A stretch of DNA of 64,000 nt from Paenarthrobacter nitroguajacolicus JCM 14115. GTDB lineage: Bacteria > Actinomycetota > Actinomycetes > Actinomycetales > Micrococcaceae. The stretch covers positions 18,107 to 82,106 of the forward strand of contig BBFS01000009.1 of assembly GCA_001313365.1 (NCBI GenBank). Reading direction: 5' to 3'. The translations under genes and the position numbers were made by a program. This document shows positions 34,284 to 45,558 of the stretch, one piece after another; the stretch's first letter is position 1, and every line of letters begins with the position of its first letter. Under the pieces are notes generated by a model. That model had not been told where the DNA came from. It did not search any database and saw nothing but the letters and a program-made list of their open reading frames with translations.

Positions 34284-35060
34284 ATGGCACGAACATTGCG
34301 CAGAGACTCCACCCTCGCAGCATCTGTGCTTGGTCTGGGACTGCTCCTGGTTCTTGTAGGCAACCTGCTCCTTGCACAATGGCAAGCTGCTGAGCGACTT
34401 AATCACAGATCCACGTTTGAACATCTTCTCGGTTTTGTTGCCTGCGCTGCCGGGATTGCGATAGTAGTTTGGTGGGCACTCTCCTTCTTCATCGCCTTCA
34501 TGGCGTCGCTACTGCACCATGCAGGGCAAAGGAAGCGTGCCGACTCGCTTTCAAAGTTCAGCCTGGCTTCATGTTGCGAATCGCCGTGGCGCTCATGAGC
34601 CTGAACCTTCTGGGCGCAGGGGTCGCTCAAGCGGATACCAGCCGCCTGAACCAGGTTGGCATCATGCTTCCTCGGGCAACACGGCCCACGCGCAGCCGGC
34701 GTGGAAGCCCTCTTCCGTGGAGCGCGCATTCTCCACCCCCCCGGCATCTGTAGACGAAAACGATAAGGCCGGCAGTCCCGCCACTGATCCGCGCTGGCAG
34801 CCTCAACCTCCTGTGGTTGATCCAGGACTTCTGAGCCGCCAGTCCTCCCGTTCATCGGCACCAGCCGGCGATGCCAGCGTTGTCGTCAAGGTGGTGACTC
34901 GCTGTGGTCCATTGCGGCGTCCAGGATGGGACCCTTCGCAACTGACGTGGACGTCGCACTGGCCTGGCCCAAGTGGTACGCCGCCAACCGTGAAACCATC
35001 GGAAGTGACCCAGCAGTGCTGCTTGCCGGGCAGGTTCTGCAGCCGCCCTCGCCGGGCTAG
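34284..35060 (+). CDS. LysM-domain membrane protein (frameshifted)
   Basis: ATG at 34284. Two or three hydrophobic segments ('VLGLGLLLVLVGNLLLAQW', 'LLGFVACAAGIAIVVWWAL', 'LRIAVALMSLNLLGAGVAQA') are followed by a Pro/Ser-rich linker and, after breaks near 34560, 34735 and 34890, a C-terminal LysM domain reading 'LWSIAASRMGPFATDVD', 'WPKWYAANRETIGSDP' and 'LAGQVLQPPSPG'. LysM binds N-acetylglucosamine in peptidoglycan. The protein is probably anchored in the membrane with the LysM domain in the wall. It precedes an Rv3235-family gene, as in related actinobacteria. Confidence 0.65.
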
Positions 35061-35210
35061 CAGTAAAGCTCGTGCCCGCCATTTCCACAGACGCGCCCGC
35101 TCAGGGGGCAGCCTCCACCTATCAAAACCGATTCCTAGCGTCATCCCAGCAGAAGCCACCGAGCAAAGCGTCCCCCCCACGCTGATGCTCATGTAGTGAA
35201 TGCCTGAGGT

Positions 35211-35641
35211 ATGACCATGACCGTTGCAACAGCGAACCGACCATCAAGCCGTCGGAGCACAAAACGACCAAGCCCGGCTTACGGCCCGGGGGGGCCCGGA
35301 CATCGATGTCCGGCTTGTGGCCAGGAGCATCGCGCAGGCAGCTTTGGAGGTGCTGGCCGGCACCCGTCCGCTGCAACAACTCTCCCGCTTACTGGATTCG
35401 GAGTGCTACCTGTCCCTCCAGCATCGGGCAGCCCTCACACGAAAGCACGCAGCCAGGACCAGAGGCAATCCGCAGCCGCACCTGAGCCCCCATGGTCCGC
35501 TCCGTTCGGGTCTGTTCAATATCCGAAGCCATTTGCGAGGCAAGCATCGTAGTGGCGGAAGAGCAACGTTGCCGTGCCGTAGCCATGAGGCTGGAGCGGT
35601 TGGACGGAGTTTGGCAGGTTACCGTACTGGAAATTGGATAA
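35211..35641 (+). CDS. Rv3235-family protein (frameshifted)
   Basis: Start taken at ATG 35211 (ATG 35217 is equally possible and better spaced from GAGGT); an upstream GTG near 35072 is an alternative. After a break at the G run at 35290 the protein reads 'VRLVARSIAQAALEVLAG', 'RPLQQLSRLLDSECYLSL', and after a further break near 35470 'RCRAVAMRLERLDGVWQVT' and 'VLEIG'. This is the Rv3235 pattern, a small cytoplasmic actinobacterial protein of unknown role found upstream of secA. About 140 residues. Confidence 0.7.
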
Positions 35642-35672
35642 CTTCAACGGCAATATTGCGCCGAGGCAGACA

Positions 35673-35716
35673 AAAAGGGTGAACCCTGGACCATTAGCCA
35701 AGGTTCACCCTTTTCA
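35673..35716. terminator. bidirectional terminator between Rv3235-like gene and secA
   Basis: A 13-base stem (35673-35685 with 35702-35714) has A4 on one side and T4 on the other, so it can end both convergent transcripts. Confidence 0.88.
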
Positions 35717-35737
35717 TTACTGCTTTGCGAGACCGGT

Positions 35738-38484
35738 TCAGCGGCGCTTCTTCTTGGCCTGCTTGCGCTGGTCCTGGCTTGCCGCTTTCGCAGGATTGCC
35801 GGAGCGGCCTGAAGCCCGCCCCCCCTCAATGCGCGTCTGGGTTGCTCCGTCTTCACCTGGCGCGGTGTACTGCAGCTGCGCCGGCTTTTCCGGCGCTTGG
35901 AGGCCTGCCGCACGGATTTGCGGGTCGTGGTGCTCGGTGTGCGTGCCAGCGGCGTCCGCCACCACCACATCTTCGGCAGGTGTTACCTCAACTTCGAGGT
36001 TGTAGAGAAAACCGATGCTCTCCTCACGGATGGCTTCCATCATGCTTTGGAACATCACGAACCCCCCCTCGCGCTGGTATTCCACCAGGGGGATCACGCT
36101 GGGCCATTGCACGAAGACCGATGCCCTCCTTGAGATAGTCCATCTCGTAGAGGTGTTCCTGCCACTTGCGTCCGAGGACCGAAAGCACAACCCGGCGCTC
36201 GAGCTCACGCATGCTCTCAGCGCCGATTGCCTCTTCACGTGCCTGGTAAACGAGCCGGGCATCAGAGAGGATTTCCTCCTTGAGGAATTCCGCAGTGACC
36301 CTGGACTTGCCGCCGGCTTCGTCAATGATTTCCTGGGCAGTCACTGTTGCCGGGTACAACGTCTTGAGGTTCGCCCACAGCTGGTTGTAGTCCCAGTCGT
36401 CGCCCGATCCTTCAGCAGTAGCGGCGTCAATGAGTGCGTTGATGGTGTCTTCCAGGAAGTATTGGACTTTCTCGTGCAAGTCATCGCCCTCAAGGATCCG
36501 ACGCCTGTCGCCATAAATGGCTTCACGCTGACGGTTGAGGACGTCATCGTACTTGAGAACGTTCTTACGCTGCTCGGCGTTGCGGCCCTCCACCTGGCCT
36601 TGCGCGGATGCGATTGCACGGGAAACCAGCTTCGACTCAAGGGCAACATCGTCAGGCACCGAACTGTTCATCAGACGTTCGGCCGCACCTGAGTTGAACA
36701 ACCTCATGAGGTCATCTGTCAGCGAGAGGTAGAACCGGGATTCGCCGGGGGGGTCACCTTGCCGTCCGGAACGTCCACGCAACTGGTTGTCGATCCGGCG
36801 GGATTCGTGGCGCTCGGTTCCAAGCACGTAAAGTCCGCCAAGGTCCAGAACTTCTTCATGCTCGTCCTTGACTGCCTGTTTGGCTGCGGCAAGTGCCGCC
36901 GGCCACGCGGCCTCGTACTCTTCGGAGTTTTCCTCTGGATCAAGGCCGCGCTTGGCAAGTTCGGCAATGGCAGTAAATTCGGCATTGCGCCGAGCATGAT
37001 GTCAGTACCGCGGCCAGCCATGTTGGTTGCTACAGTAACCGCGCCCTTTCGCCCGGCCTGCGCCACGATGGACGCCTCCCTTGCGTGGTTCTTGGCGTTC
37101 AGTACTTCGTGCCGGATGCTTCTTTCGCCAAGAGTTTGGAGAGGTACTCACTCTTTTCGACGCTGGTAGTACCTACCAGCACAGGCTGGCCGTGCTCGTG
37201 ACGTTCGGCGATGTCTTGAACAACAGCATCGAACTTAACCACCTCGTTTTTGTAGACGAGGTCCGGCTGGTCGATACGCTGCATGTCGCGGTTAGTGGGG
37301 GGGATGGGAACGACACCGAGCTTGTAGGTGCTCATGAACTCAGCGGCTTCGGTCTCAGCCGTACCCGTCATGCCGGCCAGCTTCGAATACATGCGGAAGT
37401 AGTTCTGCAGCGTCACGGTGGCGAGAGTCTGGTTCTCCGCTTGATCTCGACGTTTTCCTTGGCTTCAATAGCCTGGTGCATGCCTTCGTTGTAGCGCCGC
37501 CCGGCAAGGATGCGGCCGGTGTGCTCGTCAACGATCAGGACCTCGCCGTCGAGGATGACGTAGTCCTTGTCCCGCTTGAACAGTTCTTTGGCCTTGATGG
37601 CATTGTTGAGGAAGCCAATCAGCGGGGTGTTGGCAGATTCGTAGAGGTTTTGTATTCCCAGGTAGTCCTCAACCTTTTCAATACCGGCTTCCAGCACGCC
37701 CACGGTTCGCTTCTTCTCATCGACCTCATAATCGACGTCAGGCTGCAAACGGAGCACGACTTTGGCAAATTCGCTGTACCACCGGTTGGTGTCGCCTTGC
37801 GCGGGACCGGAAATGATCAGCGGAGTACGCGCTTCGTCGATCAGGATGGAGTCGACCTCATCCACGATCGCGAAGTTATGGCCGCGCTGGACGAGCTCAC
37901 TCGAGTCCCAAGCCATGTTGTCGCGCAGGTAATCGAAGCCGAATTCGTTGTTGGTGCCGTACGTGATGTCAGCGGCGTACTGTTCGCGGCGGACGGTGGG
38001 ATCCTGGTTGGACAGGATGCAACCACTGGAGAGACCAAGGAACCTGTAGACGCGGCCCATGAGTTCGGACTGGTACTCGGCAAGGTAGTCGTTCACCGTG
38101 ACAACGTGGACACCCTTGCCCGAAAGAGCGTTAAGGTAGGCAGGCGCTGTAGCAACGAGGGTCTTGCCTTCACCTGTTTTCATTTCCGCGATGTTGCCCA
38201 GGTGCAGGGCGGCGCCACCCATCAGCTGCACGTCGAAGTGCCGCATCCCCCAAGGTCCTGGACGAGGCTTCCCGCACAGCGGCGAAGGCTTCCGGAAGGA
38301 GGGATTCCAGGGATTCGCCGTCTTGGTGACGGGACCTGAGCCGGTCCGTTTCCTCGCGGATTTCAGCGTCCGAGAAGGACTTGAAAGTGTCTTCCAGGGC
38401 ATTGATGGAATCGGCATAGTTCCGCAGTGTCTTGAGTGTCTTTTTGTCACCCGTGCGGAGAAGTTTTTCGATTAGTGATGCCAC
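35738..38484 (-). CDS. secA: preprotein translocase ATPase SecA (frameshifted)
   Basis: ATG at 38484, about 910 residues. N-terminal '[15 protein letters not shown]', Walker A '[14 protein letters not shown]', '[11 protein letters not shown]', Walker B '[20 protein letters not shown]', '[15 protein letters not shown]', '[11 protein letters not shown]', and the C-terminal '[13 protein letters not shown]' are all SecA motifs. It drives protein export through SecYEG. The tail ends in a Lys/Arg cluster 'QAKKKRR' and lacks the Cys-rich zinc motif of proteobacterial SecA, as is usual for actinobacterial SecA1. Breaks near 38250, 37440, 37110, 36980, 36750 and 36100. Extra Pro or Gly residues in 'GDPPGESR', 'PIPPTNR' and 'REGGFVM' come from seven-base runs. 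Confidence 0.96.
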
Positions 38485-38526
38485 GTGAAATTGCTCCCAG
38501 TCTCATGCTGCCGAATTCTGGCTGTT

Positions 38527-39826
38527 TCAGTCTACGGGAGAGACCAGCGCCACGTTGCCGGGTTCCCCTCTGAGCGGACTGCCCGGTTGGACGCATTCTT
38601 CCGGCGCAGCATGACCTTTTGCCACCGCCTCGGAAAGCTCTCCGGCAAGGTCCCCCCCGACCGGCCACACCACCACTTCCTGAAGGCCGAGCCATGTAGC
38701 CATGAGCCTAAGTTCCTGGGCTAGTTCGACGGCGGTGTCCACCGGCGCGTTCATCTCACCAAAAGCGGAGCGCACCAGGAGCTGACCGGATGCCCTGTCC
38801 GCTTTTAGGTCCACTCGGGCTACGATGGCGTCCCTGAGCAGGAACGGCAGAACATAGTAGCCAAACCGTCGTTTGGCGGCAGGGGGGGTGTAAATCTCAA
38901 TCCGGTAATGGAATCCGAACAGTTCCTCGAGTCGGCGTCTTTCGAAGACCAAGGAATCGAAAGGACTCAGCAGCGCCCGGCCCGCGGCCTGTCGTGGCAG
39001 CTTGGCATCAACATGCTTGTAGGTTTCCCGGTCCCAGCCGCGAACCACAACAGGCTCAAGGCGGCCGGCCCGGACCAAGCGTTGTACAGAGTCTGCACCT
39101 GCCTTCAGGGGGTGTCCGGAAGTAGTCTGAGAAGCACCTCACCGTGCCAATGCCGTGGGCTTGGGCGGCTGCTTCCATCAGACGATCCAGGGACGCCTCG
39201 GCGTCGACTGCGGACGGAGTGACGTGTGGAATGACCCGTGAGGTCAGGGCATACTTGCGTTCAAATTGCGATGTTCGCGACGCAGCGGAAATCCGCCCTT
39301 CTTCGAACAGGTGCTCCAGCACACGCTTGACGATGTTCCAGTTCCAGCCCCCAGTTGTCACGTTCCGGGTCTTCATCGTGTCCGAGCTTTACAGTCAGTT
39401 CGGATGCTGTCATCGGGCGTCCTACGTTGAGGGCGTCGAGGATTCGATCCTCCATATCCTGACGTACGGCCGGATCCAGGCCATGGGCACCCACCCAGGC
39501 CCGCTTTTGCCATACGCGCAAGTCCTGAAAGTGCTCCGGTCGGATAAAGCTTGCCTCGTGTGCCCAGTACTCCATCATTTTGCGTGGGTGGCGGCTTGCC
39601 ATTGATTGGAGGATGAGGGGGGGATCGTAATTACCCAGTCGGGAAAAGAACGGAAGGTAGTGGCTACGTGCCACGACATTAACAGAATCGATCTGGACAA
39701 GCTGTAATTGGGCAAAGGTCCGGCCCACCGCCCGTGAAGTCACGGAGCCGGCGGGCCGGACCTTTGCCAATCCTTGAGCTGCCAATGCGATCCGCCGTGC
39801 TGTGACAGGCTCAGCGAAGCGGTCAT
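38527..39826 (-). CDS. YcaQ-like winged-helix DNA glycosylase family protein (frameshifted)
   Basis: ATG at 39826 with AAGGGAC upstream. About 425 residues. N-terminal '[16 protein letters not shown]' (after one slip), then '[19 protein letters not shown]' and 'YWAHEASFI', hallmarks of the HTH_42/YcaQ family. '[10 protein letters not shown]' and '[19 protein letters not shown]' follow near the C-terminus. YcaQ/AlkX unhooks DNA interstrand crosslinks using a catalytic QxQ or QxD motif; here 'QIDS' fits QxD. Breaks near 39800, 39345 and 39070. The gene lies between secA and hpf, where mycobacterial genomes have other genes. Repair activity is inferred from family only. Confidence 0.8.
39711..39768. 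repeat. perfect 16-bp inverted repeat inside a coding region
   Basis: GGCAAAGGTCCGGCCC (39711-39726) and its exact reverse complement (39753-39768) flank a 26-base centre that itself contains the palindrome CCGTGA-AG-TCACGG. Allowing one bulged G the arms extend to about 19 bases. It spans codons 20-39 of the YcaQ-like gene. Confidence 0.85.
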
Positions 39827-39842
39827 TGAAGTCCCTTCGTTC

Positions 39843-40591
39843 TTAAGGTGGGGGGGCTTTACTTGGCTGTGGCGGCTGATCATCGGATCGGTAGGCGTGG
39901 ATCTTCTCTTCCACTGCTTCCTCGCCGGGCTCGCACGTGGAGTCGAGGGTGATGACACCGTAGGTCCAGCCACTACGCCGATAAACAACCGACGGTGCGT
40001 TGGTTTCCTTGTCCAGGAACAGGTAGAAGTTGTGTCCGACGAGCTCCATGTTGTCCACAGCGTCATCAAGGGTCAGCGATGCTGCAGGGAAGACTTTCCG
40101 GCGGATCAAGACGGGAGAGTCACCGGCCGGGATGTCGTTCTCGATGTCATAGGGTGAGCGCTCGTCTGCCTGCGGCGCGGACTCCTGGTGGTTGCTTGCC
40201 TCTACATAAAGCGGCTCACTCGCACTGGCTGGCTCAAGTGTTGCCGTGGCTTCCCGCACAGCCTTAGGCGTGTGGCGGCCGTGGTGCACCTTCTTGCGGT
40301 CCTTCGCACGACGAAGCCTCTCAAGCAGCTTGTTGTACGCGAGATCGAATGCAGCAAACTTGTCAGCGGCTGTGGCCTCGGCACGGATAACGGGGGGGCC
40401 TCTGCCCAGGACAGTCACTTCAACGGTGAGTTCGCCAGGCGTCTGCCTGGGATTGGTTTCCTTGGAAACCTTGGCGTCAACCCGCTGGACCTTATCCCCC
40501 CCAGCGATTCAATCTTTGAGATTTTTTCGCCGGCATATTCGCGAAAGCGGTCAGAAACTGTGAGATTTCGTCCGCTGATCATGAACTCCAT
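39843..40591 (-). CDS. hpf: ribosome hibernation promoting factor, long form (frameshifted)
   Basis: ATG at 40591 with GGAGGG upstream. About 235 residues. The N-terminal domain 'MEFMISGRNLTVSDRFREY' to 'KFAAFDLAYNKLLERLRRAK' is the S30AE fold that occupies the 30S decoding site. A variable linker precedes the C-terminal dimerisation domain 'SPVLIRRKVFPAASLTLDD', 'NMELVGHNFYLFLDKET', 'VVYRRSGWTYGVITL', which makes 100S ribosome dimers. Breaks at runs near 40495 and possibly 40400, where 'LGRGPPVIRAEA' carries one Pro too many. The tail is Pro-rich. Position between comF and secA is conserved in actinobacteria. Confidence 0.93.
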
Positions 40592-40633
40592 GGTGCCCTC
40601 CAATAACTCAGGTGACACGACAACGACGCTGTT

Positions 40634-40670
40634 GGGGGGGGCTTGTCTGACGGACAGTCGAGCCCCCTTT
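40634..40670. other. G/C-run hairpin upstream of hpf
   Basis: A run of eight G followed by CTT pairs with AGCCCCC (40661-40667). It lies between the comF stop and the hpf start. The absence of a T tract on the minus strand makes it more likely a leader hairpin than a terminator. Confidence 0.35.
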
Positions 40671-40737
40671 CCGAGCCGCTATCGACAGGTACATCTGTTC
40701 TTGGTACCCACAACCGACGTTAGTTCATCGGCACCCG

Positions 40738-41753
40738 TTATTCATCCTTTAGCCACTTAATTTTTGATTGAGTCTTAATGCCTGCATCAGGTGGTCCTCT
40801 GCAGCGACGGAGGCGTAGGCTGGTGGCCTCGTGGCCGCGAGCACAACAGCGCCGGAGACTACCCCCGCCGGCAAGGGTAACCGCCCGCGCTGCCTCAGCA
40901 AGCGTTGCCCCGGTGGTGAGGACATCGTCAACGAGGATGCATCTCCTGCCCCTCAATTCTTTGCCTCTTCCCCCTGCGGACCCTCATGGATCCCCCGGAC
41001 CCGGCGAGCACGTTCGCCTCTTCCCAGCCCCTTTTGACCACCGCTTCCACGTTCCACGGCGATACGTCCCGACACTTCCCCAAAAAGCCGGGCTGCCGCT
41101 TCCCGGACGGCTTCTGGGGCAGCCTTAATCACTGACGGATCCCTCCGCCGCTCCAACACGTCAATGACTGGGCAAAAGGGCAGCATCCGGCGCATGCGTA
41201 TGAAAAGGAGCAGAAGATGCAGAGGCTGAATCCGCGCCTGCGGTAGGCCTTTCCGCTACTGGGGACAGGGATGAGGCAATAACCGGACCGGCCACCGATG
41301 GCAGTCATCACGGCTTTGCCAAGGCAAGGACCCAGAACAGCCGCCAGCCGCCATTGACCGTGATGCTTGAAAGAGAGGAGGCACTGCGCCAGCTCATCCC
41401 GGTATGCCCCCCGCTGCTACCACTTCGATCTTTGCCGTGCCGTCGACGTCAACCAATGCCGGCGACTGCTGCTCAGCCCTGAACGGCTGCTTGCATAGGT
41501 GACGGACCTTCCTTGCACAGCTGCCACAAAGTACCGCGTCTTCCATCTCACAGCAGACACAGTCGACGGGAACCAGCACAGCCAGAAGGTCAACCAGTGC
41601 CCCCCCCTGCAGAGCGGCAAGGGCCCTACCCGTTCTTCGTTGGTCCGGGCCACGACGACGCGAACTGCCAGGTTCGGGCGGATCAAGGTCAGGGTCGACA
41701 TATTGCCGGGTCTGCCGTGCACGGAACCATGAGCTAAGGACGGTAAAGGTCAC
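40738..41753 (-). CDS. comF: ComF-family phosphoribosyltransferase-like protein (frameshifted)
   Basis: The N-terminal zinc-finger-like 'VDCVCCEMEDAVLCGSCAR' and the C-terminal PRPP-loop 'RGRRCILVDDVLTTGATLAEA' identify ComF. Its role in DNA uptake in naturally competent bacteria is known; in actinobacteria it is not. The start is uncertain: GTG at 41753 is in frame with the zinc motif, but an ATG near 41698 with a slip near 41615 fits the usual length better. Further breaks near 41390, 41240, 41195 and 40960. About 250-330 residues depending on the start. Stop TAA at 40738-40740. Confidence 0.8.
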
Positions 41754-41768
41754 TCTTCAGCTTTACCG
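41740..41768. other. inverted repeat between lpqB and comF
   Basis: ACGGTAAAG (41740-41748) and CTTTACCGT (41760-41768, arms to within one base) flank a spacer of about 12 bases. No T tract is seen; it may be a weak terminator of the mtrAB-lpqB transcript or a protein site. Confidence 0.35.
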
Positions 41769-41855
41769 TCTGGTCTTTCCCGCAGAAGGCACACAGCACG
41801 CTATGTGCATAAATAATCGGGTTGAATCCATGGAGCGGAGCCCCTGATACAGAAG

Positions 41856-43588
41856 TCAGCCTGGAAACGCCGGTTCTGTTGGGCCTTTTAGCTGAAGCTC
41901 CCAGCCGTTTCCGACGCGTTGGAAGATGCCGGCAGCCGACTGTCCGTAGATTTGCTCAGCTCCGTTTCCGACGCTGAGGCTGGTCAATCCGTCCCACGGT
42001 GCCAACTGCTGCGGTTCACCCGATGCCAGCGACAGCAACTCCGGAACCACGGTCGAAGAGGCCGAACCGGACATCACGGCCACCGTAGAGCCATTGACCA
42101 GGCGCCTTGGTCCGCGGCTGTATTGCTCAGCAGTGTGATGGGAAGCGTGAGGTCCTTCGGAACGCCGTCGGGGGTTCCGGACTATGCCCGTAATCTGCAC
42201 AGCGGACTTACCGTTTGCCTCGGAAATGACCAGCGCCCTGGTCCCCTCCCTGGAGACCCGGAAGTCCTTGACTGTTCGTCCCGTGAGCCAGGCCGGCGTC
42301 ATGGTGACGCTGGGAACGCCGGTACCCGGGGGGGCTGTGCCTGTGGGCTTGTAAGCTACAACTTCGGCTGCCCCCGTTGGCACCAGGGCCCGCTGTCCAC
42401 ACCCAATCATTTGCTGAAGGAAGGACCAGTGAGGTACTTCTGGTGGTTAGTTGTCGCGCAGGTTGCCCCGGTTCGATGGAGTAAAGCGTGGTTTTATCGC
42501 CGTTGAGGAAAGCGGCTGTTTGGGACACCGGCGACTCAGCGGGCGAGTGCGGCCCCCCCAGACCGGCCACCGATTGAATGTCCGGCAACGGAGTAATCCT
42601 GTTGTTCTCGTACCGCACCAGATCGCCGTTGTTTACTGCGATCTGGCGGGCAGGAACGCTCTTGTCCAGCACTGGCGGCAAAACGGTACCGTTGTCTTCC
42701 ACGCGTACCAGGTCCTGATCGGCGCGAAGTTGAACGTTGATCACATCGGGCTGGCTACGGAAGGTCAGCGCCAATTGGTTTTGCATCCTCTGACGGTCCT
42801 CCGCAGAGGCGTCGAATAGCTCCTTGGCAGAGAGGTCCACCTGGGCTGCACCGGAGACAACCGGAACAGATTCGCGGGCGAGCTTCATTCCCGATGGGAA
42901 GGCACTGACCACTGCCCCCCCGCGCAGGTAGGGGGCGGGGCCGGCAAGCAGGGCACTGGTCATGGACTTCACAGTGTTCTTTTTAATGAACCACCGGTAG
43001 TCCGGCACTGCGTAAGTGAACGTCGGGTCATAGAAGTAGATGGGGGGGTTTGCCCCGTAGATAACCTTGAATGTCTCCTCCGGAATGGCCGTACCATCAG
43101 GGACCTTGGAGATCCGCCATTCGCCTTCCACCTGCTCAAGCGTTAGTGGAATGGTCTCTTTGGTACCCGGCGGGAACTGGGTCGCAACGCCGTCTGCATC
43201 CACCGAATATGCGAGATCGAGTTCGTAGAGGTATTCGTTTTCACCCGCTGCTTTGACTACCTGTGCCTCGCGGAAAACGATCGCACGTTTGTCCGGTTTC
43301 CACGTTACAGACTGCGCTTGCGTCAGGTACTGACGAGCCACGGGATAGTCATCCTCGTAGCCGCTGCCAGCCATGTAGAAATCCTCGATCACAGTCTCCG
43401 GACTGGAACCGGCGCGCGGTGCAGCAGGGAAAAATACCGGCGCGTTGGGGGGGTTACCGGCGCCTTCGTCTTTGCTCTTGCCGACGGGGGCCGGAGCGTG
43501 GAATCTGCGCGCAGGAAGCCAGCATGACCATCAGCACAACCAGCAGCGCGACGATTGCCCTGGTACGCCCGGGACGCAACGTTCTCAC
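41856..43588 (-). CDS. lpqB: lipoprotein LpqB (frameshifted)
   Basis: A GTG start at 43588 overlaps the mtrB stop as GTGA. The N-terminus has a lipoprotein signal peptide '[17 protein letters not shown]' with lipobox LASC, then '[17 protein letters not shown]'. '[19 protein letters not shown]' starts a GerMN-type region ('[19 protein letters not shown]'), and the C-terminal half is a beta-propeller-like LpqB domain. About 570 residues, the usual size. Breaks near 43445, 42550, 42370 and 42140. LpqB modulates the MtrAB system from outside the membrane in mycobacteria and streptomycetes. Confidence 0.93.
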
Positions 43589-45477
43589 GACTTCTCCCCT
43601 GTTCCATCGTCATCAGGCGCCGGCATCCCGCCGACAGAGGGAGTCGGCTGCGGAGTCTCGCCGGAATCCTGGCCCAGTACCAGCATTTGCCGTTCGCTTG
43701 CCGCCCCCGGGGGGGAATCCTATGTCCGCAGGTTCCAGCTGAAGCGGAGACTTCACAATGGTGCCTCCTTGCCGCAGTGGAAGCGTCAGTCGGAAGTTGG
43801 AACCGGAACCCTTTCGGCCCCCCCAGCCTGAAGCCAACCGTTATGAAGCTTGGTGTCCTCGGCTGCGATGGAAAGGCCCAAGCCACTTCCTCCGGTGGTC
43901 CTGGCGCGTGCAGGATCTGCCCGCCAGAAGCGGTCGAAGACCCTGCAGCCTCAGCCTGGGTCATTCCGATGCCGTGGTCCCTTACTGACACCGCTACAGC
44001 TTCATGATTGGCAGCGACAGATATATGGACAGGCTTGCCTTCACCGTGTTCGAGGGCATTGAGCAGCAAGTTGCGGAGAATGCGGTCGATCCTGCGGGAG
44101 TCCATCTCCACGATGATGCTCTTTTGCCGGGCGTTCAGCCGGACTTCCGAGCCGTACTCCGCGGCCACCGGTGCGGCACCTTCCATAACGTGCGAGATCA
44201 CTTGGAAAATGTCCTGCGGTTCTGCATCCAGCACGGCGGCGCCAGCGTCGAATCGTGAAATCTCCAGCAGGTCCGAAAGCAGCGATTGAAAGCGCTCAAC
44301 CTGGTGGTACAGCAACTCCGCCGATCTCTTGTTCATGGGATCGAAATCGTCCCGCGCATCGAACAGGACTTCGGCCGCCATTCGTACCGTGGTGAGCGGG
44401 GGTACGCAGTTCGTGGGAAACATCAGAGACAAAGCGCTGTTGCATCTGCGACAACGTGGCCAACTGGGTGATCTGTTCCTGGAGGCTTGCGGCCATGTGT
44501 TGAAGGAAGCGCCCAATCTCGCCACTTCGTCTTCTCCCTTAACCACCATTCGTTCTTGTAGTTGGCCGGCAGCAAGCTTTTCCGAGACGACGGCAGCATG
44601 GCTGACCGGACTGACTACGTTACGGGTCACGTACCAGGCAATGGCACCGATCATGAGGACGAGAGCCGCACCGCCTGCCCACAGTACGTTCTGAATCTCG
44701 TCCAGTGTTTGCTGGGCGGTATTGAGGTCGTAGATCAGGTATAGCTCGTAAGCCGTTCCGTTGAACGTGACCATGTTTCCGACGGCGATACCGGGCCTGT
44801 CCTCGTTCCCCCACCGGAAACTGCGTGGAGGCCCAGAATTGCTGCTTGCCACCGCTTTGAACAGCCTTACGCAGCTCGGGAGGAATGACGCGAACCGTCA
44901 GCTGGTCCGAAGCGCGCGATTCAACCCAACGGTTACGTGGTTTGGTTTGTTCCGGAGCAGCTTCGAAGACATACCTACGCTGGATGACCGAGCCCCCCCG
45001 GCCTTCCACGGCTGTCAAGGTGTCATAGACCAAGGTGATGACGCTTGACTGGTCGGTGACTTGGGCGCCGTCGAACGTGTCCTGGACTTGCTTGACGTTA
45101 AAGCGCGACTCGGATTCCGCCTGTGCCAGCCTCTCCTGGAAGAGGTTGTTGGCGATTTGGTTGGACAGGTACGCGCCAACAATAGCGAACGACGTTACAG
45201 CGAGCAGCAATGTGGTCAGGACCGTGCGGAACTCCAACGACCGCCGCCATCGCCTCAACAAGGAACGCCAAACGAAGCGCAGCCCTGTCTTATTTGCCGC
45301 ACGCCAATGGCGACGAGTCGCGAAACCCGAAGGACCAGGATCAATCCCCCCCGCCGTGTCCAGATCCGCGCCCGGGACAGGACCAGGTAAGGTCCTGGCC
45401 TCGCGAGCGGACTGATCAGGGGACGTATCGGGTTGCTCAGGGGACGTTTCCGGGGTCTCAGACTCAGCCGGGGTCAC
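43585..45477 (-). CDS. mtrB: sensor histidine kinase MtrB (frameshifted)
   Basis: Start taken at GTG 45477; no clear ribosome site is seen, and an earlier start inside the G-run-rich mtrA-mtrB gap is possible. A Pro/Glu/Ser-rich cytoplasmic tail precedes the first membrane segment '[20 protein letters not shown]', an external sensor region, a second membrane segment '[16 protein letters not shown]', HAMP, the H box '[12 protein letters not shown]', N box '[13 protein letters not shown]', '[11 protein letters not shown]' and a 'GGSGLGL' G2 box. Breaks near 44845, 44500, 44400, 43915 and 43810. MtrB controls phosphorylation of MtrA and links cell division with wall hydrolase genes. Confidence 0.94.
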
Positions 45478-45558
45478 CTGCTGGACACCGGCCGGATCGG
45501 GAGTTTTGGGGCCCGGACCCCCCCGCCTGCCCCCCCGCCGGTCTTGCCGACCGGGGAC

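Noticed and set aside
37476..38339. Open + frame of 287 residues
   Set aside because: Antisense to SecA motifs.
39711..39768. Transcription terminator between YcaQ-like gene and hpf
   Set aside because: The inverted repeat lies inside the conserved N-terminal coding part and has no T tract.
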